A DNA stretch of 14,744 bases, taken from NCBI GenBank assembly GCA_005878995.1, contig VBME01000153.1, positions 1 to 14,744 on the forward strand, written 5' to 3'. Of the stretch, positions 5,440 to 11,681 are shown piece by piece. The DNA comes from Methanobacteriota archaeon. Lineage in GTDB: Archaea; Thermoplasmatota; Thermoplasmata; RBG-16-68-12. How positions within the stretch are numbered: the stretch's first letter is position 1; every line of letters begins with the position of its first letter. A program made the translations under genes and the position numbers. A model generated the notes under the pieces. The model made no database searches. It saw nothing but the letters and a program-made list of their open reading frames with translations, and was not told where the DNA came from.

Positions 5440-7898
5440 GTCGCCCGCCACTTCTGGGCGATCCCGTGATCCGGCTTGAGGGACAACGCGCGATCGTACG
5501 CTTCGAGCGCCTCCCGGTACCGCTCGAGGTGTTGGAGGACGATGCCCTTCCCCGTCCAAGCATCGGCGTTGCGAGGCTGCTTCTCGAGGGCTTGCTCGTA
5601 CCGGAGCAGAGCCATCTGGGGATCGCCGCCCTCCATCGCGAGCTCCGCGAGCTGCAGGAGGACCTGGGCGTCCTCCCGGTCGGGCTCGACTGATTCGACG
5701 AACGATTGGAAGTCCGCGGACGCGGACGTCGGGACCGGCTCGGGCTCGTCCTCGATCGCCTCGAACGCTTTCGCGAGCGACGAGAGATCGGGGGCGCCCT
5801 CGTGCGACGGCGGCGCCGGTTGCGCCTCCGACCCAGGTTCAGCGAGCGCCTCCCGAGCCTCGCGAACCTCGGGATCGTCCGGACCCAGTTCGGTCGCCTT
5901 TGCCAGTGCGGCACGCGCCTCCCGGGCATTGCCCAGCACGGCCTGGGCGCGCGCTTGACCGGCCCACGCTGCGATCCGCTTCGGGTCGAAAGCAGCCGCC
6001 TTCTCGAAACACTCGAGCGCCTCCTTCGGATGATCGTGGGTCAACAAGATCCGGCCTTTCGCGAGCCACGGATCCGGGAAATTCCATTGGAGGGCGATCG
6101 CGCGGTTGTAGTACTGGATCGCCGCGCCCCATCGACCCTTCTGGTCCAGCAGCGCTCCTTTCCGATGGAGGATCGGGGCGTTCTGGGGGTTCTTGCCGAG
6201 GGCGCGGGTGAACAGGACCTCCGCGGCCTCGGAGTCGCCGAGATCCAAGAAGGCGTCCCCGAGGCCGAGGGTGGCGCGTGGGTCATCCGGCGCGACTTCG
6301 AGGACCGCCTGGAAGAGGGACACTGCCTCGTTTGGATGTCGGTCCCGCCGGAGTTGCTCTGCCTTCTGCACGACGTCCACCGATCTCGAGGGCTCGATGC
6401 GGAGCGCCTCCCGTAACGCGGGGACCGCGTCCGCGAGCCGCCCCAGACCGAACAGCAAGTTCGCGCGCTCGTACCAAGCCTGACGATTCCCGCGGTCCAC
6501 GTCCACGATTCGCGTGTAGCATTGGAGCGCCTCCTCGGGCCGGTCCAGGAGGACGAGAAGCTCGGCTCGGTCGAACCACACCGCCACGTCCTCGGGTCGC
6601 TCGCGGAGCAACCGGTCGTAGCAGTCGAGGGCCGCCCGATACTCGCCCTCTTCGATGAAGCCCTGTGCTTCCTCGCGCAGTCGGGTCGCGCGCTGCTCCT
6701 GCTCGACCTCGCCGGGGGCGAGCTCCAGCCGAATCGCTCGGGCGAGTGCCGCCGTCACGCCCTTGCATTGGGCGAGCGCCTTCGCATCCGCGGCCCCCAA
6801 CGAGGCCATGTCCGGAAACGCGGTCGCGATCACGTCGGCTTGGTCCAACGAGACCCCCGGGACCGTCGTGAGGAAACGCAAGACCTCCCGACGGGCCGTG
6901 TCTTTCTCGAGCCCCGCCAGTCGCTCCGCGGCGGCATGGGCGCGGGCCTCGACGACTTCCTCCTTCGAGGCGATGGCGGCCTCTCGGCCGGCGATGCCTT
7001 GTTCCTTCGCGGTGAGCTCCTCCGTCCGCGAGCGGACGAACGCTTCGGTCTCCGCCCGCGCGCGATCCAAGGTGCGGCGCGTCTCCTCGAGCTCGGCCCG
7101 CAGTGCGGCCTCTGCCGCAAGCTCCTCGGGCTCCGGCTCAGGCTCCGGTTGCGGCTCCGGGACCGGACTCGGCTCCGGTAAGGGAAGCGGGGGGTCTGGC
7201 CGCGGGACCGGGTCGGGGGGGAACGGCTGAGGCGCGGGAAGCGTCACACGTTCCTCCTCCGGTTCGACCTCAACGGTCGGCGGTGGCGATCGAGCTTCGA
7301 CCGCCGGGGCGCGTTCCGCGGGGACCTCGGGAACCGGTGGCGCGGAGGCGGCGGGAGCCTGGGGGCCAAGGTCCTCAAACGACGGGAGGGGCTCCTGGCT
7401 CTCTTCGATTCGCGTGTCCGCTCGGGGCTGTGCGGCGACCGGAGGTTCGAGGACGCTTGCTCGCAATCGGTATTCGGAGGCCAGGTGCGGAGGCGCCCAC
7501 TCGCGAGTGCCTAGGTAGCGGCACACCGATGCGAGGGCCGCCCGGACTTCGGGGTCGGTGGGCGAGGACCGCCGGGCGTCCCGCAGGAACGTGTGGAGGA
7601 CTTCGGCGTCGCCAACGCTCATCGGGGAGCGGGCTTCCGCGTCGAGATGGAGAAGCCGAACGAGGCGAATTCCATCCTGCGCCGATGGCTCGGCCGTCGA
7701 CTTCCGCCACTCGATGTGTGACAGGTCCGTGCCGAGGACCGCCACCTCCCGGGTCCCGGTGAGATCGAGGAGCGAAGGCCCGGGCAGAAGGCCGGGGTCC
7801 AGCCAAAGAGGACGATCCGCGACGAGGAAATCGACGCACGACGCGCAGAGAAAATCGCGACTCGCGGCGCCGCATCGAACGCAGCGCGAGGGGAGCAC
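5403..7898 (-). CDS. large zinc-ribbon / coiled-coil / helix-hairpin-helix / TPR protein
   Basis: This 831-aa multidomain protein of unknown function begins with a zinc ribbon using Cys 6, 9, 18 and 21 (CVRC and CASC). A Pro/Glu-rich, probably disordered linker spans about 165-258, and a charged coiled coil spans about 259-340. A helix-hairpin-helix-like region covers about 336-394 (FLTTVPGVSLDQADVIATAF, then LAQCKGVTAALARAI). Roughly eight TPR units run from about 404 to 690, an acidic linker from 690 to 740, and two more TPRs from 741 to 815. No signal peptide or membrane segment is seen, so it should be cytoplasmic. Zinc ribbon and HhH suggest nucleic-acid contact and TPR suggests partner binding; both are inferences. 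The GTG start at 7898 lies about 27-29 nt from a TATA box with no Shine-Dalgarno, so the mRNA is probably leaderless. It heads the TPR/flpA run. Confidence 0.9.
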   Translation of the reverse strand: MLPSRCVRCGAASRDFLCASCVDFLVADRPLWLDPGLLPGPSLLDLTGTREVAVLGTDLSHIEWRKSTAEPSAQDGIRLVRLLHLDAEARSPMSVGDAEVLHTFLRDARRSSPTDPEVRAALASVCRYLGTREWAPPHLASEYRLRASVLEPPVAAQPRADTRIEESQEPLPSFEDLGPQAPAASAPPVPEVPAERAPAVEARSPPPTVEVEPEEERVTLPAPQPFPPDPVPRPDPPLPLPEPSPVPEPQPEPEPEPEELAAEAALRAELEETRRTLDRARAETEAFVRSRTEELTAKEQGIAGREAAIASKEEVVEARAHAAAERLAGLEKDTARREVLRFLTTVPGVSLDQADVIATAFPDMASLGAADAKALAQCKGVTAALARAIRLELAPGEVEQEQRATRLREEAQGFIEEGEYRAALDCYDRLLRERPEDVAVWFDRAELLVLLDRPEEALQCYTRIVDVDRGNRQAWYERANLLFGLGRLADAVPALREALRIEPSRSVDVVQKAEQLRRDRHPNEAVSLFQAVLEVAPDDPRATLGLGDAFLDLGDSEAAEVLFTRALGKNPQNAPILHRKGALLDQKGRWGAAIQYYNRAIALQWNFPDPWLAKGRILLTHDHPKEALECFEKAAAFDPKRIAAWAGQARAQAVLGNAREARAALAKATELGPDDPEVREAREALAEPGSEAQPAPPSHEGAPDLSSLAKAFEAIEDEPEPVPTSASADFQSFVESVEPDREDAQVLLQLAELAMEGGDPQMALLRYEQALEKQPRNADAWTGKGIVLQHLERYREALEAYDRALSLKPDHGIAQKWRATCVRHLEREASD
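7129..7178. repeat. low-complexity GGCTCC-like repeat inside the Pro/Glu linker
   Basis: Imperfect tandem six-base units (GGCTCC, GGCTCA, GGCTCC, GGTTGC, GGCTCC and so on) encode the alternating Pro-Glu stretch of the 831-aa protein on the minus strand. Such tracts can change length by slippage. The frame is intact here. Confidence 0.6.
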
Positions 7899-7920
7899 GC
7901 GCGCATCAAGGGAGGAGGGT

Positions 7921-7930
7921 CATATAAAAG
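7921..7930 (-). promoter_or_regulatory. TATA box of the TPR/flpA run
   Basis: The minus strand reads CTTTTATATG, about 27 nt upstream of GTG 7898. The predicted transcription start falls at or within a few bases of that codon, implying a leaderless message. The plus strand reads CATATAAAAG, so the same element might also serve the divergent GNAT gene, with a long leader. Confidence 0.7.
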
Positions 7931-8024
7931 CTGGGCAGTGAGTGATGCCCGCTTGCAACGAGCGACGGAACCTCAATGGGCAGATTGAGGACGACATGTT
8001 CATCGCGACCGGGTGCTGTGCCGC

Positions 8025-8510
8025 ATGACGGGTTCCGCCTTGGACGTCCGGATGCGACCGGCGCGTCGCAAAGACTACGCGGTAATCTGGGAGGCGACGC
8101 TCCAGACGGTCTGGGACGATGTCCCCGAGGACGAACGGACGCGGCTCGACCGGCGCAAATGGGAATCCCACTTTCGCAAGAAGATCGAACCGTATATTGA
8201 GGGAGACCGGACGGAGAAGTGGATCGCCGAGAACCCGGACCGCGAGTTGCTCGGCTACGTGATCGTCGGAGACAGCGGATTTCTCACGCCGGAGACGCAC
8301 GGGTTCATCTACGACATCTGGGTCGTCCCCGCCCACCGAGGCAAAGGGGTCGGGAAGTTCCTCGTCGAATGGGCGGTCGATTGGGCCCGCCGACGGGGCC
8401 ATCGGAAGATCAAGCTCGAGGTTTCGGAAATGAACGCCCGTGCGCGCCATGTCTATGAGAGCCTGGGATTCCACCCGGAGCGTCGGTACATGGGGAAGTC
8501 CCTGGAGTGA
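8025..8510 (+). CDS. GNAT-family N-acetyltransferase
   Basis: The protein has 161 aa from the ATG at 8025. The fold order is that of GNAT enzymes. An N-terminal strand (LDVRMRPARRKDY) leads into helices, and then comes the central strand FIYDIWVVPAHRGKGVG (94-110). That strand carries the R/Q-x-x-G-x-G/A acetyl-CoA pyrophosphate loop as HRGKGVG. The RimI-like element NARARHVYESLGF lies near 137-149. The family moves an acetyl group from acetyl-CoA to an amine, and the acceptor cannot be read from sequence. A GTG at 8013 and an ATG at 8052 are alternative starts. None has a good Shine-Dalgarno, and 8052 would trim close to the first strand. It stands alone, divergent from the TPR run and 87 bp ahead of the Fe-S carrier gene. 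The promoter is unclear. Confidence 0.93.
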   Translation: MTGSALDVRMRPARRKDYAVIWEATLQTVWDDVPEDERTRLDRRKWESHFRKKIEPYIEGDRTEKWIAENPDRELLGYVIVGDSGFLTPETHGFIYDIWVVPAHRGKGVGKFLVEWAVDWARRRGHRKIKLEVSEMNARARHVYESLGFHPERRYMGKSLE

Positions 8511-8550
8511 CTCCAGCCCGATACTCGGATTTGCGACACGAGCCACCAAA

Positions 8551-8560
8551 GGGTTAAATA
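8551..8560 (+). promoter_or_regulatory. TATA box of the Fe-S carrier gene
   Basis: The core TTAAATA sits at 8554-8560 within GGGTTAAATA, preceded by a CCAAA-like upstream element. Its centre predicts transcription from about 8582. That coincides with an in-frame ATG at 8583 and lies about 15 nt before the ATG at 8598. Confidence 0.65.
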
Positions 8561-8597
8561 ACGGGGAAATCGTGTTCGGAGGATGCGGGGTAGTACG

Positions 8598-9011
8598 ATG
8601 ATTCAGGTCACCCTGACCGAAACTGCAGCGAACAAGGTCAAAGAGCTCATCCAGCGGTCCGACCCGGAGACGGGCAAGCCGCTAGGCTCCCTCGACGACA
8701 CATATCTCCGTATGTACGTGGCCGGCGGCGGCTGCTCCGGCTTCCGCTACGGGCTCGCGCTCGATCGGAACGTCCATGAGGACGACGACGTCGTCCAAGT
8801 TCATGGCCTGAAGGTCTTGGTCGACGGCAACAGCAAGGAATACCTGGACGGCTCGAGCGTCGACTACGCCGAGAGCGTCGCGGGGAGCGGCTTCCTCGTG
8901 AGTAACCCGAACAACTGGTCCACCTGCGGATGCGGCCAGAGCTTCAACCCGAAGGGAGAGGAAGCTCCGGACCACCAGGAAGGCCAGCACGCCCACGCGC
9001 ACACGCACTGA
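8598..9011 (+). CDS. A-type iron-sulfur carrier (IscA/SufA/ErpA family) with His-rich tail
   Basis: This 137-aa protein carries the three conserved cysteines of A-type carriers: Cys 46 in GGGCSGF, and Cys 110 and 112 in STCGCGQSF. The signature KEYLDGSSVDYAESVAGSGF lies at about 80-99. The family receives Fe-S clusters and hands them to target enzymes. Its ligands are intact, so it should be functional. The ATG at 8598 gives the usual family N-terminus (MIQVTLTETAANKV). An in-frame ATG at 8583 adds five residues and would be leaderless. The C-terminus is unusual: after the CGC motif there is a 25-residue extension ending HQEGQHAHAHTH, with five His from 126 to 137, which could bind metal. No isc or suf partner is adjacent, so it is a single-gene unit with its own TATA box. 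Confidence 0.95.
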   Translation: MIQVTLTETAANKVKELIQRSDPETGKPLGSLDDTYLRMYVAGGGCSGFRYGLALDRNVHEDDDVVQVHGLKVLVDGNSKEYLDGSSVDYAESVAGSGFLVSNPNNWSTCGCGQSFNPKGEEAPDHQEGQHAHAHTH

Positions 9012-9033
9012 CCGACGGCCGTTGTTGACGACT

Positions 9034-9282
9034 TTACGGATTAGCGACCGCGCCGTGGGTGTTTGGCTCGATCGTCAGCGTCCCGTCAAGGACGGATCGC
9101 TGGCGCTGAAGGTGGCCCTTGTACGCGTCGATCCGCCGGAGGATCTGTCGGACCTCGGGGGTGTCCCCGGTCTCGAGGGCGTCCTGTCGGAGCGCGTCGA
9201 GGGTTCCGTCAACCGCGTCGAGGACGCGGACCGCATCTGCCGGGCGTAGCGAGTCAATCGTTTCCTCAAGGATGCGAGTCAT
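9034..9282 (-). CDS. small helical protein of unknown function (82 aa)
   Basis: I do not recognise this 82-aa, mostly alpha-helical, charged protein (MTRILEETIDSLRPADAVRV and so on). Its codons end overwhelmingly in G or C, and it has a well-placed TATA box at 9312-9320. That predicts transcription from about 9290, a few bases before ATG 9282. Codon use and promoter together make it a real gene rather than a shadow. It has no cysteine, signal peptide or membrane segment. It lies 82 bp downstream of the FtsZ-like gene on the same strand and converges on the Fe-S carrier gene 22 bp away. A link to the FtsZ-like protein is possible but rests on position only. Confidence 0.72.
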   Translation of the reverse strand: MTRILEETIDSLRPADAVRVLDAVDGTLDALRQDALETGDTPEVRQILRRIDAYKGHLQRQRSVLDGTLTIEPNTHGAVANP

Positions 9283-9311
9283 TTTTGCACCGGCGGCCGA
9301 CCGGGCTTCCT

Positions 9312-9320
9312 CTATTTAGC
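9312..9320 (-). promoter_or_regulatory. TATA box of the 82-aa gene
   Basis: The minus strand reads GCTAAATAG, centred about 34 nt upstream of ATG 9282, predicting a very short leader. It is the only A/T-rich island between the FtsZ-like stop and this gene apart from a hairpin loop. Confidence 0.6.
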
Positions 9321-9326
9321 GATGAT

Positions 9327-9344
9327 GGCGGAGAAAATTCCGCC
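9327..9344. terminator. small hairpin downstream of the FtsZ-like gene
   Basis: GGCGGA and TCCGCC form a perfect 6-bp stem around the loop GAAAAT, about 20 bp past the FtsZ-like stop and just upstream of the 82-aa gene's TATA box. There is no T-run after it on the minus strand, so terminator function is weakly supported. It could instead be an operator or chance. Confidence 0.3.
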
Positions 9345-9364
9345 GCGAATCCGTTCCGTTGAGC

Positions 9365-10276
9365 TCAGACGCCGCCGAGGACTTGCACGACCGCGCGATC
9401 GTCGTCGGGAGGATGCGACAGGATTGCCCAGGCGAGCTCGGCCTGCGGGGAACGCAAGCGGATTTGCCGGAGAATTTCCGCCGCGTCGGCGCCGCCATCC
9501 GGGGACGACACCAGGACGACCGCGTACCTCACTTCCTCCGGTAGCGACGTGAACCAGGGCGACGCGTACGCCTCCTCCACGGCAACGAAACAGCGGTGCT
9601 TCTCCCGTCCAGCGCCCATCCCGAACCGCCATTCTCGCACGCGACCGAGCATCCGGCGCAACCGGGCGACATCCGACCGGCCGAGGACGTCCGACAAGCT
9701 AGAGGCGGGCCGGGCCATGATTGCCCCCAGCGCCGCGAAGGCCTTCGTGAGGGGAAGGTCCCGGGCGACTTGGAGGAGGCGATCGTTGCTGAACGTGACG
9801 ACGCCGTCCACGCGCTTCTGGAGGAGCTGGAGCTGCGCCTCCGCGAGTTGCCGTCGGATCGGCCCTTCCATCGTGAAGGGGACCGTGGCGAGGGCGAGCG
9901 TCGCGTCGCCGAGAATCCGCGCGACGCGGCCGACGAGGCCCATCCCCCATCCGCCGAGCTCGCCGCCGAGTCCTCCGAGGATTAGGATCACGTCGCGGTC
10001 GAGGAGCACCGCGGAGATTTTCTTCTCCTCGTCCGTCTCCATCGTCTGGACGGCCTTCTCGTCCATCGATGCATAGGCTTGCAAGGACCCGGCGGGGACG
10101 AGGACCCGAGACGGGATGTCGGCCATCGACGGATGCACGGCATCGTTCAGCGCGATTCGGATCGCGGGCGGCGGCGACGTGACGTGACGAAGGATGTTGC
10201 AGCCGGCACCTCCGCAACCGATGATCGCGACCCGGGCGCGTTCGTCCTCGGTTCCCAGCTGCCAGATGTCCGGCAC
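9365..10276 (-). CDS. divergent FtsZ/tubulin-superfamily protein (non-canonical FtsZ-like)
   Basis: This 303-aa protein aligns by eye with FtsZ. VAIIGCGGAGCNILRHV (16-32) matches the T1 nucleotide loop, PFTMEGPIRRQLAEAQLQLL (133-152) matches the T5 region, and VDGVVTFSNDRLL (156-168) matches FtsZ's VD-x-x-I-V-I-x-NDRLL. The hallmark tubulin signature GGGTGTG is replaced by GGLGGELGG (101-109). The T7 catalytic loop, usually N-x-D-x-x-D before the V-x-x-VM helix, is degenerate around VLGRSDVARLRRML. Nucleotide binding is plausible, but normal GTPase activity and polymerisation are doubtful. GTG 10276 is about 30 nt from a TATA box, so it is nearly leaderless. It is divergent from the FAD oxidoreductase. 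I infer a paralogue beside a true FtsZ encoded elsewhere. Its function is unknown. Confidence 0.85.
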   Translation of the reverse strand: MPDIWQLGTEDERARVAIIGCGGAGCNILRHVTSPPPAIRIALNDAVHPSMADIPSRVLVPAGSLQAYASMDEKAVQTMETDEEKKISAVLLDRDVILILGGLGGELGGWGMGLVGRVARILGDATLALATVPFTMEGPIRRQLAEAQLQLLQKRVDGVVTFSNDRLLQVARDLPLTKAFAALGAIMARPASSLSDVLGRSDVARLRRMLGRVREWRFGMGAGREKHRCFVAVEEAYASPWFTSLPEEVRYAVVLVSSPDGGADAAEILRQIRLRSPQAELAWAILSHPPDDDRAVVQVLGGV

Positions 10277-10301
10277 GGCCCGTGCATCAGGAGAGCGCGG
10301 A

Positions 10302-10311
10302 GATAAAGGAT
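10302..10311 (-). promoter_or_regulatory. TATA box of the FtsZ-like gene
   Basis: The minus strand reads ATCCTTTATC. The TTTAT core is centred about 30 nt upstream of GTG 10276, so transcription should begin a few bases before the start codon. Confidence 0.55.
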
Positions 10312-10330
10312 TGTCACCGTGGGACGATAT

Positions 10331-10350
10331 CTATTCAGGATTCTGGATAG
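10331..10350. promoter_or_regulatory. imperfect 20-bp dyad in the divergent promoter, candidate operator
   Basis: The arms CTATTCAG and CTGGATAG pair over 8 bp with one T-G wobble and flank a 4-bp centre (GATT). The dyad sits 37 bp before the oxidoreductase ATG and about 20 bp upstream of the FtsZ-like TATA box, where a regulator could affect either gene. It is a single copy in this window. Confidence 0.35.
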
Positions 10351-10373
10351 AAATGGACCGAGGAAAGCGCGAT

Positions 10374-10379
10374 AAGGAG
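10374..10379 (+). promoter_or_regulatory. Shine-Dalgarno of the FAD oxidoreductase gene
   Basis: AAGGAG lies seven nt before ATG 10387 and selects it over the in-frame ATG at 10399. The gene therefore has a leader, unlike its divergent neighbour. Confidence 0.65.
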
Positions 10380-10386
10380 ACACGGG

Positions 10387-11601
10387 ATGCCGGAGTCAAT
10401 GGCGATCGCTCGGGTCCCGCGGCGCGCCGACGCCGTCGTGGTCGGCGGCGGCTGCATGGGAACGAGCATCGCCTTCCACCTCGCGCGGCGCGGGGTCGAT
10501 GTCGTCCTGGTGGAGAGAGGCCATGTGGCCTCGGGTGCAACGGGGCACAGCGGCGCACTCGTGCGACAACACTACGAGGCGCGAATCGGCATCCGGCTCG
10601 CCCGGGAAAGCCTGGGGTTCTTCCAACGGTTTGAGAAGGAGACGGGTTACCTGTGCGATTTCAGGACCACGGGATTCCTCTCTGGTACCCGCCACCGCGA
10701 CCTTGCGGCCTTCGAGGCGCTCCTCTCCTTCCTCCGTTCCGAAGGCGTGAAGGCCGAGCGACTCACGTCTTCGGAGGCGAAAGGGATTGAACCGCAACTC
10801 GACGTCTCCGACTACGCTGCGGTCGTGCACGATCCGGAGGCAGGATACGCAGACCCCATCGCGACCGCGGTCGGGTTCGCTCGGGCGGCAGAGGCTCGTG
10901 GCGCGGTGGTCTTAGAGGACCGCGACGTGTCATCCGTGATCACCCGGTCAGGTCGGATCGCGGGCGTCCAGGTGCGCGGTCGCTCGACGATCGCGACGGA
11001 GCGCGTGATCCTTGCTGCAGGCAATTGGACGCGCGAACTCGCGCGTGCGTTGCGAGTGCCGCTGCCTCTGCGGTTCGTCCGAGGCGACATCGTAATCTTG
11101 CGGCGCCCCGTCGGCTTTGGATCGCCTCCAAAGATTCATTTCGACTTCTACGGCAACACGTACGCCCGGCCGGAGGGCGAGAAGGACATGCTGGTCGGCT
11201 ACATGGACACGGATCCGCGGAAGACGATCCGCCGCCACCTGCTTCCGGACGACTCCGTCCCATCGTCGACGGTCCGCGACCTTCGTACGCGGCTCATGCG
11301 GCGCTTCCCGGTCATGGCCCGAGCGCAACCCCGCGGGGGGTGGGCCGGCGTGTACGATGTGACCCCGGACTCGTATCCGATCCTCGACCAGGTCGGCCCG
11401 GAGGGGCTGTACGTGGCCGCCGGCTTCAGCGGCCACGGGTTCAAGCTTTCACCGGAAGTCGGTCGGCTCATGGCGGAGTTCGTCGCGACGGGGCGGAGGC
11501 CCGAAACCCTAGTCCCGTTGCGCTTCGCAAGGTTTCGGGAGAACCGACCGATCGAGCCGGAGGCGCCGTTCCCCACGAAGCGAGGCTCGCGACTGCCCTA
11601 G
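10387..11601 (+). CDS. FAD-dependent oxidoreductase, DAO family (sarcosine oxidase beta / amine dehydrogenase-like)
   Basis: This 404-aa single-chain enzyme belongs to the D-amino-acid oxidase (DAO) superfamily. Its N-terminus has the FAD Rossmann loop VVGGGCMG (18-25) and the acidic strand end LVERG with Glu 43. The SGATGHSGALVRQHY segment (49-63) resembles the flavin-contact region of sarcosine oxidase beta and glycine oxidase-like enzymes. Later elements are VILAAGNWT (207-215), GVYDVTPDSYPILD (321-334) and AAGFSGHGFKLSPEVG (344-359), all characteristic. Such enzymes oxidise secondary or primary amines of amino acids such as sarcosine, proline or glycine derivatives, but the substrate is not determined. 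No partner subunit is adjacent. The start is set by AAGGAG. No membrane segment is seen. It is cytoplasmic and monocistronic, with mre11 following under its own promoter. Confidence 0.93.
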   Translation: MPESMAIARVPRRADAVVVGGGCMGTSIAFHLARRGVDVVLVERGHVASGATGHSGALVRQHYEARIGIRLARESLGFFQRFEKETGYLCDFRTTGFLSGTRHRDLAAFEALLSFLRSEGVKAERLTSSEAKGIEPQLDVSDYAAVVHDPEAGYADPIATAVGFARAAEARGAVVLEDRDVSSVITRSGRIAGVQVRGRSTIATERVILAAGNWTRELARALRVPLPLRFVRGDIVILRRPVGFGSPPKIHFDFYGNTYARPEGEKDMLVGYMDTDPRKTIRRHLLPDDSVPSSTVRDLRTRLMRRFPVMARAQPRGGWAGVYDVTPDSYPILDQVGPEGLYVAAGFSGHGFKLSPEVGRLMAEFVATGRRPETLVPLRFARFRENRPIEPEAPFPTKRGSRLP

Positions 11602-11645
11602 GCACTCCGCGCGTCGTTCGATACTTTCGCAGACGGTCTCGTAGA

Positions 11646-11656
11646 CATTATAAGTA
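11646..11656 (+). promoter_or_regulatory. TATA box of mre11-rad50
   Basis: CATTATAAGTA is centred about 31 nt before ATG 11682, predicting transcription a few bases upstream of the start codon and a nearly leaderless mRNA. It separates mre11-rad50 from the upstream oxidoreductase gene. Confidence 0.7.
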
Positions 11657-11681
11657 GAATGGTGCCCTTGCGCACGCCAGG

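Noticed and set aside
7129..7178. GGCTCC-like tandem units as a possible satellite or regulatory repeat
   Set aside because: They lie in frame inside a coding region and are explained by the Pro-Glu linker they encode.
7920..8549. 209-aa minus-strand frame opposite the GNAT gene
   Set aside because: The opposite strand encodes a clear GNAT fold. This frame has no domain and would cover the TATA box at 7921-7930.
9012..9033. possible terminator between the convergent Fe-S carrier and 82-aa genes
   Set aside because: The 22-bp gap has no stable hairpin and no convincing T-run.
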